Assembly: GCA_958296405.1 (NCBI GenBank)
Contig: OY282519.1
Span: 1,162,132 to 1,226,131 of the forward strand
Direction: 5' to 3'
DNA from: an uncultured Pseudomonadales bacterium
GTDB taxonomy: Bacteria; Pseudomonadota; Gammaproteobacteria; Pseudomonadales; Azotimanducaceae
Length of the DNA stretch: 64,000 bases
Positions within the stretch are counted from its first letter, which is position 1. Every line of letters begins with the position of its first letter. Below are positions 10,101 to 25,100 of the stretch, one piece after another. The translations under genes were made by a program, and so were the position numbers. The notes below the pieces were generated by a model, which did not search any database, had not been told where the DNA came from, and saw nothing but the letters and a program-made list of their open reading frames with translations.

Positions 10101-13100
10101 ACTGCCCTGACTGTGACCGAGCAAGGCCCCAGCCAGTCGTTCACCGTGGTGCTGAACGCCCAGCCCCCCGGGACAGTTTGGGTTGGTTTCACCCCCGAAT
10201 CCGGGCTTGTGGTGGGCGAGGACTTAACCCCCCCATACAACATAACGTTCAATCAGGTGAACTGGAACACGCCGAAAACGGTGAGCGTCCGCGCCCTCGC
10301 GGACAGCAACAGTCAGAACGAGACCAGGCGCATCAAAGTTGTGGTGGCCCAATACCCAGGCGCGAACGTGCCAGGCAGCGCCAATCAGACGGCGGTCACC
10401 GTCACGGTGATCGACGACGACAAGCCGGCCGTGTCGCTGTCGCTGTCGCCGTCGTCCGTCTCGGAGAACGGCGGGGTGGCCACGGTGACGGCGACGCTGG
10501 ACGAGGCTGTGAGCGTGGCCACTACGATCACGGTGGCGGCGACGGCGGGGACGGGCGCGGACGCTTCCGACTTCACCCTGAGCGCGGCGAACACGCTGAC
10601 GATCGCGGCGGGCGAGACGACGAGCACCGGCACGGTGACGGTCACCGCCGTGAACAACGCCCTCGACGAACCGGACAAGCGCGTCACCGTGTCCGGCACG
10701 GTATCGCACAACGGCGTGATGCAGCCCGCCGACCAGACGCTGACGATCACCGACGACGATCCGCCGCCGACACTCTCCATCGACTCGCCGAGCGTGACGG
10801 AAGGCGATAGCGGCTCGAAGAACCTGACGTTCACGGCGACGTTGAGTCTGGCGAGCGGCCGGCAGGTGACGGTGAACTGGGCGGCGGACGCCGGCGGCAC
10901 GGCCACGTCGGGGACGGACTACGCGCCGATCACCGGCGGCGCCCTGACCTTCGCGGCGGGGACGACCAGCCAGACCTTCAACGTGTCGGTGACGGGCGAC
11001 ACGCGGGATGAGGCGAACGAGACCGTCGTGGTATCGCTGAGCAACCCGACGAACGCGGCCATATCGAGTACGGCGGGTACCGGCACGGGAACGATCACCG
11101 ACGACGACGCAACGCCGACGCTGTCGATCGACTCGCCGAGCGTGATGGAGGGCGACGTCGGCCCGAGGGACCTGACGTTCACGGTGAGGTTGAGCGCGGC
11201 GAGCGGGCGACAGGTGACGGTGGATTGGGCGGCGGGTACCGGCACGGCCACATCCGGGACGGACTACACGGCGATCACCGGCGGCACGCTGACCTTCGCA
11301 GTGGGGGCGACCACCCAGACCTTCAACGTGTCAGTCACGGGCGACACGCTGGACGAGTCGAACGAGACCGTCGCGGTGTTGCTGAGCAACTCGACGAACG
11401 CAACGATCTCGAGGAGGACCGGGACGGGGACGATCATAGACGACGACACCGCGGGCGTGGCGAAGATACCGAGCTTCGGTTCGTTGGTGGGCCCCGCGTT
11501 GCGTTACCAGATCCACCGGTCGAACATTTCGTTCTCCCTGCCCGCTGCCACCGGCGGCGTCGGCGCGTTGACCTACGCGCTGGCCGCAACGCCGGCCCTG
11601 CCCGCAGGGCTGAATTACGCGGCCCCCGCCGCGGGCGCGGCCCATGGCGGGATCATCTCCGGTTTGCCACGACGGGTCGCGCCCCGCCGCGCCTACACGC
11701 TGACCGCGACGGACGCGGGCGGCAACGCCGCGGAGCTCGCCTTCACCGTCGTCGTGAACGCCGCGCCAGGGGTGACGCTGGCGGTGGCCAACGGATCCAT
11801 CCCGGAACTCGGCGGCTTCACGACGGTCACGGCGACGCTGTCGCATCCGTCGAGCGCGGCGACGACGATCACGGTGATCCCCGTCGCGGGGGCCTACACC
11901 GTGGGGTCGGACGCGACCATCGTCATTCCGGCGGGGGACAGGACAAACGCGGCGGACACGGCGTCGATTACCGCCGTGGACGACGCCATCGACAACCTGA
12001 GCAACCGCGCGGTGACGGTGAGGGGCTTGGCGTCCAACGCGCAGGGCGTGATGGGCGTGACCGGCGCGGCGCTGACGCTGACCGACAACGAGGCGACCCC
12101 CACGGTGACCCTGTTCACGAATCCGTGGCTCATCGCGGAGGGCGGCTCAGCGACGGTGACGGCGACGCTGAACCATGCCTCAAGCGAGACGGTAACGCTC
12201 ACGGTGTCGGCCTCGGCGAGTGTGAACACGGCGGCCAGGGACTTCACGCTGTCGAGCGCGCGGACGTTGACGATACCGGCAGGGTCGAGGAACAGCACGG
12301 GCGTCGTGACGATCGCGACGCGGCACGTCACGACGGACTCGCTGATCAGGGGGGTCAATGTCGAGGCGACGGTGTCCGGCGCCAGCAGGGTGGCGAACCC
12401 GGCGGGTATCACGATGCCGGTCATCGACAACGACGGCGCGTCGACGGTGACGCTGTCGCTGTCGGACTCGTCCATCCCCGAGAACGGCGGCACGACGACG
12501 GTGTCGGCGACGCTGGACCGGGCGTCGAGCGTGGCCACCACGATCACGATCACGGGTTCGGGCGCCTACACGGCGGGCTCGGACGCGACCATCGTCATTC
12601 CGGCGGGGCAGACGCAAAACAGCGGCGATACAGCGACCGTCGTGGCGGTGGACAACGACACGGACTCCCCAAACCGTTCGGTACAGGTGACGGCGCAGGC
12701 GCGGTACACCCTCAGCGCTGACACACTATCGCTAATCACTAGGCTCGCATCGGGAGAGTGGAGCGCCAGGGTGCGGATTCGCAATAATGTGGCCACCGGG
12801 AACCACCTGTACGGCCTCGACGTGAACGGGGCCACCTTGATCCTGGAGGACGACGACGCGACTCCGCGGTTGGCGCTTACGGCCGCGGACTCGTCGATCT
12901 CGGAGAACAACGGAAGGACGACGATCAGGGCGACGCTGAACCGCCCGTCGAGCGCCGCGACGACGGTTTCGATGTCAGTGTTCGGGCCGTCGACGACCGC
13001 GTCGGCGGGCGACTACACGCTTCCCGCCGACACTATGCTGACGATAGCGGCCGGGAGGACGACGAGCGCCGACGCGGTAACGGTCGTAGCGACGGACAAC

Positions 13101-16100
13101 GCCATGGACCAGCCGGACCGACGGTTGGTGCTGCAGGCCGTGAATCCACAGAACAGCCACGCCATCGGACAGTTTTCGGGGGTGCCACTAGCGATCACCG
13201 ACGACGACGACGCGCCGACGGTGCGGCTGGCGTTGGCGGACTCGTCCATCTCCGAGAACGGCGGCACGACGACGGTGACCGCCGCTCTCTCCCACCCGTC
13301 GAGCCAGGCGACGACGATCACGGTGGCGGGTGTCTCCGGTTTCTATACCGTGGGCGCCGATACAACGATCGTGATCCCGGCGAGGAGCATGACGAACGCC
13401 ACGGACACCGTGTCGATTACCGCCGTGGACAACACCATTGACGATCCCGGCAACCGGCGGACAACGGTGACGGGTTCGGCCTCCAACACCCAGGGTGTGG
13501 GCAGCGTGACGGGCGCCGCGCTGACGCTGATCGACGACGACGTGTCGCTGTCGATCAACTCGCCGAGCGTGGCGGAGGGTGACAGCGGCTCGAAGAACCT
13601 GACGTTCACGGTGAGCCTGAACGAGGCGAGCGACCGGCAGGTGACGGTGGCCTACGCCGACGCCGGGACCGGCACGGCCACGTCCGGCGCCGACTACACG
13701 GCGCTCACCGCCGGCACGCTGACCTTCGCGGCGGGGGACACCAGCCAGACCTTCAACGTAGCGGTGACCGGCGACGTCCTGGCCGAGTCGAACGAGACGG
13801 TGGTGGTGACCCTGAGCAGCCCGACGAACGCGGCGATCGCGACGGCGACCGGCACGGGGACCATCACCGACGACGACGCAACGCCGACGCTGTCGATTAG
13901 TTCGCCGAGCGTGACCGAGGGGGACAGCGGCTCAACGAACCTGACGTTCACGGTAACGTTGAACGCGGCAAGCGGGAAACAGGTCACGGTGCAGTACGCG
14001 GACGCGGGCACGGGGACGGCCAATTCGGGGGCCGACTACACGGGGATTGCGGGCGGCACGCTGACCTTCGCGACGGGAACGACCAGCCAGACCTTCACCG
14101 TGGCGGTGACCGGCGACACGCTGGCCGAGTCGAACGAGACGGTAGTGGTGACCCTGAGCAGCCCGACGAACGCGACGATCGCGACGGGTACCGGCACGGG
14201 GACGATCACCGACGACGACAGCGCCCCGACACTGTCGATCGACTCACCGAGCGTGACCGAGGGCGACAGCGGCACGACGAACCTGACATTCACGGTGACC
14301 TTGAGCGCGGCGAGCGGCCAGCCGGTGACGGTGGCCTACGCCGACGCCGGGACCGGCACAGCCACATCCGGGACCGACTACACGGCCATCACCGGCGGCA
14401 CACTGACCTTCGCGACGGGGGCGACCAGCCAGACCTTTGACGTATCGGTGACGGGCGACACGCTGGACGAGGCGAACGAGACCGTCGCGGTGACCCTGAG
14501 CGCCCCGACGAACGCGACGATCGCGACGGCGAGCGGCACGGGGACGATCACGGACAACGATGCGGCGCCGACACTGTCGATCGACTCACCGAGCGTGACC
14601 GAGGGCGACAGCGGCACGACGAACCTGGAGTTCACGGCGACCTTGAGCGCGGCGAGCGGCCAGCAAGTGACGGTGGCCTACGCCGACGCCGGGACCGGCA
14701 CCGCCACGTCGGGGACGGACTACACGGCGATCACCGCCGGCACGCTGACCTTCGCGGCGGGGACGACCAGCCAGACCTTCAACGTGGCGGTGACGGGCGA
14801 CGCGCTGGACGAGTCGAACGAGACCGTCGTGGTGACGTTGAGCACCCCGACGAACGCGACGATCGCGACGGCGAGCGGGACGGGGACGATCACGGACAAC
14901 GACGCGACGCCGTCGCTGTCGGTCAACTCGCCGAGCGTGACGGAGGGCGACAGCGGCACGACGAACCTGACGTTCACGGTGACGCTGAGCGCGGCGAGCG
15001 GCCAGCAGGTGACGGTGGCCTACGCCGACGCCGGGACCGGCACGGCCACGTCGGGGACCGACTACACGGCGATCACCGCCGGCACGCTGACCTTCCCGGC
15101 GGGGACGACCAGCCAGACCTTCGACGTGGCGGTGACGGGCGACGCGCTGGACGAAGCGAACGAGACTGTCGTCGCGACCCTGAGCAGCCCGACGAACGCG
15201 ACGATCGCTACGGGTACCGGCACGGGAACGATCACGGACGACGACGCGACGCCGTCGCTGTCGATCAACTCGCCGAGCGTGACGGAGGGCGACAGCGGCA
15301 CGGCAACCCTGACGTTCACGGTGAGCCTGAACGAGGCGAGCGGCCGGCAGGTGACGGTGGCCTACGCCGACGCCGGGACCGGCACGGCCACGTCGGGGAC
15401 GGACTACACGGCGATCACCGCCGGCACGCTGACCTTCGCGGCGGGGACGACCAGCCAGACTTTCGACGTGGCGGTGACGGGCGACGCGCTGGACGAGTCG
15501 AACGAGACCGTCGTGGTGACGTTGAGCACCCCGACGAACGCGACGATCGCGACGGCGAGCGGGACGGGGACGATCACGGACAACGACGCGACGCCGTCGC
15601 TGTCGGTCAACTCGCCGAGCGTGACGGAGGGCGACAGCGGCACGACGAACCTGACGTTCACGGTGACGCTGAGCGCGGCGAGCGGCCAGCAGGTGACGGT
15701 GGCCTACGCCGACGCCGGGACCGGCACGGCCACGTCGGGGACCGACTACACGGCGATCACCGCCGGCACGCTGACCTTCCCGGCGGGGACGACCAGCCAG
15801 ACCTTCGACGTGGCGGTGACGGGCGACGCGCTGGACGAAGCGAACGAGACTGTCGTCGCGACCCTGAGCAGCCCGACGAACGCGACGATCGCTACGGGTA
15901 CCGGCACGGGAACGATCACGGACGACGACGCGACGCCGTCGCTGTCGATCAACTCGCCGAGCGTGACGGAGGGCGACAGCGGCACGGCAACCCTGACGTT
16001 CACGGTGAGCCTGAACGAGGCGAGCGGCCGGCAGGTGACGGTGGCCTACGCCGACGCCGGGACCGGCACGGCCACGTCGGGGACGGACTACACGGCGATC

Positions 16101-19100
16101 ACCGCCGGCACGCTGACCTTCGCGGCGGGGACGACCAGCCAGACTTTCGACGTGGCGGTGACGGGCGACGCGCTGGACGAGTCGAACGAGACCGTCGTGG
16201 TGACGTTGAGCACCCCGACGAACGCGACGATCGCGACGGCGAACGGGACGGGGACGATCACGGACAACGACGCGACGCCGTCGCTGTCGGTCAACTCGCC
16301 GAGCGTGACGGAGGGCGACAGCGGCACGACGAACCTGACGTTCACGGTGACGCTGAGCGCGGCGAGCGGCCAGCAGGTGACGGTGGCCTACGCCGACGCC
16401 GGGACCGGCACAGCCACGTCCGGGACGGACTACACGGCGATCACGGGCGGCACGCTGACCTTCACAGCGGGGACGACGAGCCAGACCTTCGACGTGGCGG
16501 TGACCAGCGACACGCTGGACGAGGCGAACGAGACGGTGATCGCGACGTTGAGCGGCGCGGCGAACGCGACGATTTCGACGGCGAACGGCACGGGGACGAT
16601 CACGGACGACGACGACGCGCCGACGCTGTCGATCAACTCGCCGAGCGTGACGGAGGGCGATAGCGCCGCGACGAACCTGACATTCACGGCGACGTTGAGC
16701 GCGGCGAGCGGGAAACAGGTCACGGTGCAGTATGCGGACGCGGGCACGGGGACAGCCACGTCCGGGACCGACTACACGGCGCTCACCGGCGGCACGCTGA
16801 CCTTCGCGGCGGGGACGACCAGCCAGACCTTCGACGTGGCGGTGACGGGCGACACGCTGGACGAGGCGAACGAGACGGTGGTGGTGACCCTGAGCGCCCC
16901 GACGAACGCGACGATCTTGACAGCGACCGGCACGGGCACGATCACGGACGACGACGACGCCCCGACGCTGTCGATCAACTCACTGAGCGTGACGGAGGGC
17001 GACAGCGGCTCGAAGAACCTGACGTTCACAGTGACCTTGAGCGCAGCGAGCGGGAAACAGGTCACGGTGCAGTATGCGGACGCGGGCACGGGGACGGCCA
17101 CGTCCGCCGCCGACTACACGGCGATCACCGCCGCCACGCTGACCTTCGCGGCAGGTACCACCAGCCAGACCTTCAACGTGGCGGTGACCGGCGACGTCTT
17201 GGCCGAGTCGAACGAGACCGTCGTGGTGACCCTGAGCAGCCCGACGAACGCGACCATCTTGACGGCGAGCGGCACGGGCACGATCACGGACAACGACGCG
17301 ACGCCGACCGCGCTCACCTTGACGGTGGATGAGAGCAGTGTGGGCGAGGGCGACGGGCCGACCACGATCACGGTGACCGCCACAGTGGACGGCGCGACCC
17401 GGTTCGTTGACGCCACGACGGTGACGGTAAGCGTGGCAGGCAGCGGCACGGCGACGGCGGTGGACTTCGCGGCAGTGACGGACTTCGACATCGAGATCGG
17501 GGCAGGGACGGCGAGCCAGACCGGGACCTTCACACTGACGCCGACGGACGATACGGAGGACGAAGCCGACGAGACAGTGACGGTGAGCGGCGCCTCAGGC
17601 AGCCTGACAGTGAACTCAGCCACGCTCAGCCTGACCGACGACGACGCCACGCCGTCGCTGTCAATCAACTCGCCAAGCGTGACGGAGGGCAACAGCGGCA
17701 CGACGACCCTGACGTTCACGGTGACGCTGAGCGCGGCAAGCGGCCAGCAAGTAACGGTGGACTACGCCGACGCCGGCACCGGCACAGCCACGTCCGGGAC
17801 AGACTACACGGCCATCACCGGCGGCACGCTGACCTTCACGGCGGGGACGACCAGCCAGACCTTTGACGTAGCGGTGACCGGCGACACGCTGGACGAGGCG
17901 AGCGAGACCGTGATCGCGACCCTGAGCAATGCGGCGAACGCGACCATCTCGACAGCGACCGGCACAGGGACGATCACGGACAACGACGCAACGCCGACGC
18001 TGTCGATTGACTCGCCAAGCGTGACCGAGGGGGCCAGCGGTTCGACGGCGACCCTGACGTTCACGGTGACGTTGAGCGCGGCCAGCGGCCAGCAGGTGAC
18101 GGTGGCCTACGCCGACGCCGGGACCGGCACAGCCACATCGGGGACCGACTACACGGCGATCACCAGCGACACGCTGACCTTCACGGCGGGGACGACCAGC
18201 CAGACCTTCGATGTGTCGGTGACCGGCGACACGCTGGACGAGACGAACGAGACCGTCGTGGTGTCGCTGAGCAGCCCGACGAACGCGACCGTCTCGACGG
18301 GGACCGGCACGGGGACGATCACGGACGACGACGCCACGCCGACGCTGTCGATCGACTCGCCGAGCGTGACCGAGGGCGACAGCGGTTCGACGAACCTGAC
18401 GTTCACGGTGACGTTGAGCGCGGCGAGCGGCCAGCAGGTGACGGTGGCCTACGCGGACGCCGGAACCGGCACAGCCACGTCCGGGACGGACTACACGACC
18501 ATCACCGCTGGGACGCTGACCTTCACGGCGGGGACGACCAGCCAGACCTTCGACGTGGCGGTGACCGGCGACGCGCTGGACGAGGCGAACGAGACCGTGA
18601 TCGCGACCCTGAGCAACGCGGCGAACGCGACGATCTCGACGGCGACCGGCACAGGGACGATCACGGACGATGACGGCGCGCCGTCACTGTCGATCGACTC
18701 GCCGAGCGTGACGGAGGGTGACAGCGGCACGGCCACCCTGACGTTCACGGTGACGTTGAGCGCGGCGAGCGGCCAGCAGGTGACGGTGGCCTACGCCGAC
18801 GCCGGGACCGGCACGGCCACGTCCGGGACGGACTACACGGTCATCACCGGCGGCACGCTGACCTTCGCGGCAGGGACGACGAGCCAGACCTTCGACGTGG
18901 CGGTGACGGGCGACACGCTGGACGAAGCGAACGAGACCGTGATCGCGACCCTGAGCAACGTAGCGAATGCAACCATCTCGACGGCGACCGGCACGGGGAC
19001 GATCACCGACGACGACGCAACGCCGACGTTGTCGATTGACTCGCCGAGCGTGACCGAGGGGGCCAGCGGTTCGACGGCGACCCTGACGTTCACGGCGACG

Positions 19101-22100
19101 TTGAGCGCGGCGAGCGGCCAGTCGGTGACGGTGGCCTACGCTGACGCCGGGACCGGCACGGCCACGTCGGGGACGGACTACACGGCGATCACCGGCGGGA
19201 CGCTAACCTTCGCGGCGGGGACGACGAGCCAGACCTTCGATGTGTCGGTGACCGGCGATGCGCTGGACGAGGCGAACGAGACGATTCTGGTGTCCCTGAG
19301 CAGCCCGACGAACGCGGCCGTATCCAATACGGCGGGGACCGGCACGGGGACGATCACCGACGACGATGCGACGCCCTCGATCACCTTGACGGTGGATGAC
19401 AGCAGCGTGGCTGAGGGCGACGGGGCGACCCTGATCACGGTGACCGCCGCGGTGGACGGCGCGACCCGGTTCGGCGCGGCCACGACGGTGACGGTAAGCG
19501 TGGCGGGCAGCGGCACAGCGTCGGCGGTGGACTTCGCGGCAGTGTCGGACTTCGACATCACGATTGCGGCGGGCGCGGCGAGCGACACCGGCAGCTTCAC
19601 GCTGACGCCGACGGCCGACACGCTGGACGAGGCCGACGAGACGATCACGGTAAGCGGCATCTCAGGCAGCCTGACAGTGAATTCGGCGACGCTCAGCCTG
19701 ACGGACGACGACGGCGCGCCGTCGCTGTCAATCGACTCACCGAGCGTGGCGGAGGGCGACAGCGGCTCGAAGAACCTGACGTTCACGGTGACGTTGAGTC
19801 CGGCGAGCGGCCAGCAGGTGACGGTGGCCTACGCCGACGCCGGGACCGGCACGGCCACATCGGGGACCGACTACACGGCGATCACCGCCGGGACGCTGAC
19901 CTTCGCGGCGGGGACGACCAGCCAGACCTTCGATGTGTCGGTGACCGGCGACGCGCTGGACGAAGCGGACGAGACCGTGATCGCGACCCTGAGCAATGCG
20001 GCGAACGCGACCATCTCGACAGCGACCGGCACGGGGACGATCACGGACAACGACGCAACGCCGACGCTGTCGATTGACTCGCCAAGCGTGACCGAGGGGG
20101 CCAGCGGTTCGACGGCGACCCTGACGTTCACGGTGACGTTGAGCGCGGCGAGCGGCCAGTCGGTGACGGTGGCCTACGCCGACGCCGGGACCGGCACGGC
20201 CACGTCGGGGACGGACTACACGGCGATCACCGGCGACACGCTGACCTTCACGGCGGGGACGACCAGCCAGACCTTCGACGTGTCGGTGACCGGCGATGCG
20301 CTGGACGAGGCGAACGAGACGATTCTGGTGTCCCTGAGCAGCCCGACGAACGCGGCCGTATCCAATACGGCGGGTACCGGCACGGGGACGATCACCGACG
20401 ACGATGCGACGCCCTCGATCACCTTGACGGTGGATGACAGCAGCGTGGCTGAGGGCGACGGGGCGACCCTGATCACGGTGACCGCCACGGTGGACGGCAC
20501 GACCCGGTTCGGCGCGGCCACGACGGTGACGGTGAGCGTGGCGGGCAGCGGCACGGCGTCGGCGGTGGACTTCGCGGCAGTGTCGGACTTCGACATCACG
20601 ATTGCGGCGGGCGCGGCGAGCGACACCGGCAGCTTCACGCTGACGCCGACGGCCGACACGCTGGACGAGGCCGACGAGACGGTGACGGTGAGCGGCATCT
20701 CAGGCAGCCTGACAGTGAATTCGGCGACGCTCAGCCTGACGGACGACGACGGCGCGCCGTCGCTGTCAATCGACTCACCGAGCGTGGCGGAGGGCGACAG
20801 CGGCTCGAAGACCCTGACGTTCACGGTGACGCTGAGCGCGGCAAGCGGCCAGCAGGTGACGGTGGCCTACGCCGACGCCGGGACCGGCACGGCCACATCG
20901 GGGACCGACTACACGGCGATCACCGCCGGGACGCTGACCTTCGCGGCGGGGACGACCAGCCAGACCTTCGATGTGTCGGTGACCGGCGACGCGCTGGACG
21001 AAGCGAACGAGACCGTGATCGCGACCCTGAGTAGCCCGACGAACGCGACCGTATCAAGTACGGCGGGGACCGGCACAGGGACGATCACCGACGACGATGC
21101 AACGCCCTCGATCACCTTGACGGTGGATGACGGCAGCGTGGCTGAGGGCGACGGGGCGACCCTGATCACGGTAACGGCGACGGTGGACGGCACGACCCGG
21201 TTCGGCGCAGCCACGACGGTGACGGTGAGCGTGGCGGGCAGCGGCACGGCGGAGGCGGTGGACTTCGCGGCGGTGACGGACTTCGACATCACGATTGCGG
21301 CGGGCGCGGCGAGCGACACCGGCAGCTTCACACTGACGCCGACGGCCGACACGCTGGACGAGGCGGACGAGACGATCACAGTCAGCGGCGTCTCAGGCAG
21401 CCTGACGGTGAATTCGGCGACGATCAGCCTGACGGACGACGACGGCGCGCCGTCGCTGTCGATCAACTCACCAAGCGTGACGGAGGGTGACAGCGGCACG
21501 GCAACCCTGACGTTCACGGCGACGTTGAGCGTGGCCAGCGGCCAGCAAGTGACGGTGGCCTACGCGGACGCCGGGACCGGCACGGCCACGTCCGGGACGG
21601 ACTACACGGCCATCACCGGCGGGACGCTGACCTTCGCGGCAGGGACGACCAGCCAGACCTTCGACGTGGCGGTGACGGGCGACACGCTGGACGAAGCGAA
21701 CGAGACTGTGATCGCGACCCTGAGCAACGCGGCGAACGCGACGATCTCGACGGCGACCGGCACAGGGACGATCACCGACGACGACGCGACGCCGACGCTG
21801 TCGATCGACTCGCCGAGCGTAACGGAGGGCGACAGCGGCACGGCAACCCTGACGTTCACGGCGACGTTGAGCGCGGCGAGCGGCCAGGAAGTGACGGTGG
21901 ATTACGCCGACGCCGGGACCGGCACGGCCACGCCGGGGACGGACTACACGGCCATCACCGCCGGGACGCTGACCTTCGCGGCAGGGACGACCAGCCAGAC
22001 CTTCGACGTGGCGGTGACGGGCGACACGCTGGACGAGGCGGACGAGACCGTGATCGCGACCCTGAGCAACGCGGCAAACGCGACGATCTCGACGGCGACC

Positions 22101-25100
22101 GGCACAGGGACGATCACCGACGACGACGCGACGCCGACGCTGTCGATCGACTCGCCGAGCGTAACGGAAAGTGACAGCGGCACGGCGACCCTGACGTTCA
22201 CGGTGACGTTGAGCGCGGCGAGCGGCCGGCAGGTGACGGTGGCTTACGCCGACGCCGGGACCGGCACGGCCACGTCCGGGACGGACTACACGGCGATCGC
22301 CGGCGGCACGCTGACCTTCCCGGCAGGGACGACCAGCCAGACCTTCGACGTGGCGGTGACGGGCGACACGACCAATGAGGCGAATGAGACCGTCGTGGCG
22401 ACCCTGAGCAGCGCGACGAACGCGACGATCTCGACAGCGACCGGCACGGGGACGATCACCGACAACGATGCGACGCCGACCGCGATCACCTTGACGGTGG
22501 ATGACGGCAGCGTGGCCGAAGGCGACGGGGCGACCACGATCACGGTGACGGCGACGGTGGACGGCACGACCCGGTTCGGCGCAGCCACGACGGTGACGGT
22601 GAGCGTGGCGGGCAGCGGCGCGACGGGGGCGGTGGACTTCGCGGCGGTGGCGGACTTCGACATCACGATCGCGGCGGGGGCGGCGAGCGACACCGGGACG
22701 TTCACGCTGACGCCGACGGCCGACACGCTGGACGAGGCCGACGAGACAGTGACGGTGAGTGGTACCTCGGGTAGCCTGACGGTGAATTCGGCGACGCTCA
22801 GCCTGACGGACGACGACGGCGCGCCGTCGCTGTCAATCGACTCGCCGAGCGTGACGGAGGGCGACAGCGGCACGGCGACCCTGACGTTCACGGTGACGTT
22901 GAGTCCGGCGAGCGGCCAGGAAGTGACGGTGGACTACGCGGACGCCGGCACCGGCACGGCCACGTCGGGGACGGACTACACGGCCATCACCGCCGGGACG
23001 CTGACCTTCACGGCGGGGACGACCAGCCAGACCTTCGACGTGTCGGTGACGGGCGACGCGCTGGACGAGGCGAACGAGACGGTGGTGGCAGCCCTGAGCA
23101 GCCCGACGAACGCGACCGTGTCAAGCACGGCGGGCGCCGGCACGGGGACGATCACCGACGACGACGCAACGCCCTCGATCACCTTGACGGTGGATGACGG
23201 CAGCGTGGCCGAAGGCGACGGGGCGACCCTGATCACGGTCACGGCCGCGGTGGACGGCGCGACCCGGTTCGGCGCGGCCACGACGGTGACGGTGAGCGTG
23301 GCGGGCAGCGGGACGGCGTCGGCGGTGGACTTCGCGGCGGTGACGGACTTCGACATCACGATTGCGGCGGGCGCGGCGAGCGACACCGGCAGCTTCACGC
23401 TGACGCCGACGGCCGACACGCTGGACGAGGCGGACGAGACGATCACGGTAAGCGGCGTCTCAGGCAGCCTGACGGTGAATTCGGCCACGATCAGCCTGAC
23501 GGACGACGACGGCGCGCCGTCGCTGTCAATCGACTCGCCGAGCGTGACGGAGGGCGACAGCGGCACGGCGAACCTGACGTTCACGGTGACGTTGAGCGCG
23601 GCGAGCGGCCAGCAGGTGACGGTGGATTACGCCGACGCCGGCACCGGCACGGCCACGTCGGGGACGGACTACACGGCCATCACGGGCGGCACCCTGACCT
23701 TCACGGCGGGGACGACCAGCCAGACCTTCGACGTAGCGGTGACGGGCGACACGCTGGACGAAGCGAACGAGACCGTGATCGCGACCCTGAGCAACGCGGC
23801 GAATGCGACCATCTCGACGGCGACCGGCACAGGGACGATCACGGACGACGACGATGCGCCGTCGCTGTCGGTCAACTCGCCGAGCGTGACCGAGGGGGAC
23901 AGCGGTTCGACGACCCTGACGTTCACGGCGACGTTGAGCGCGGCGAGCGGCCAGCAGGTGACGGTGGCCTACGCCGACGCCGGGACCGGCACGGCGACCG
24001 GAGCGGGGACGGACTACACGGCGATCACCGGCGGGACGCTGACCTTCGCGGCGGGGACGACCAGCCAGACCTTTGACGTGGCGGTGACCGGCGACACGCT
24101 GGACGAGGCGAACGAGACCGTCGTGGTGACCCTGAGCGGCGCGACGAACGCGACCATCTCGACGGCGACCGGGACGGGGACGATCACGGACGATGACGGC
24201 GCGCCGACGCTGTCAATCAACTCGCCAAGCGTAACGGAAGGGAACAGCGGCACAACGACCCTGACGTTCACGGTGACGTTGAGCGCGGCGAGCGGCCAGC
24301 AAGTGACGGTGGCTTACGCGGACGCCGGGACCGGCACGGCCACCTCGGGGACCGACTACACGGCGATCACCGCCGGCACGCTGACCTTCACGGCGGGGAC
24401 GACGAGCCAGACCTTCGACGTGGCGGTGACGGGCGACGTCCTGGACGAGTCGAACGAGACCGTCGTGGTGACGTTGAGCAATGCCGGGAACGCGACGATC
24501 GCGACGGCGAGCGGCACGGGGACGATCACCGACAACGATGCGACGCCGACTGCGATCACCTTGACGGTGGATGACGGCAGCGTGGCCGAAGGCGACGGGG
24601 CGACCACGATCACGGTGACGGCCGCGGTGGACGGCGCGACGCGGTTCGCCTCGGCCACGACGGTGACGGTGAGCGTGGCGGGCGGCGGCGCGGCGACGGC
24701 GGTGGACTTCGCGGCGGTGCCGAACTTCGACATCACGATTGCGGCGGGGGCGGCGAGCGGCGCCGGAACCTTCACGCTGACGCCGACGGCCGACACGCTG
24801 GACGAGGCGGACGAGACGGTGACGGTGAGCGGCGTCTCAGGCAGCCTGACGGTGAATTCGGCGACGCTCAGCCTGACGGACGACGACGGCGCGCCGTCGC
24901 TGTCGATCGACTCGCCGAGCGTGACGGAGGGCGACAGCGGCACGACGAACCTGACGTTCACGGTGACGTTGAGTCCGGCGAGCGGCCAGGAAGTGACGGT
25001 GGCCTACGCCGACGCCGGCACCGGCACGGCCACGTCGGGGACGGACTACACGGCGGTCACCGGCGGCACGCTGACCTTCGCGGCGGGGACAACCAGCCAG

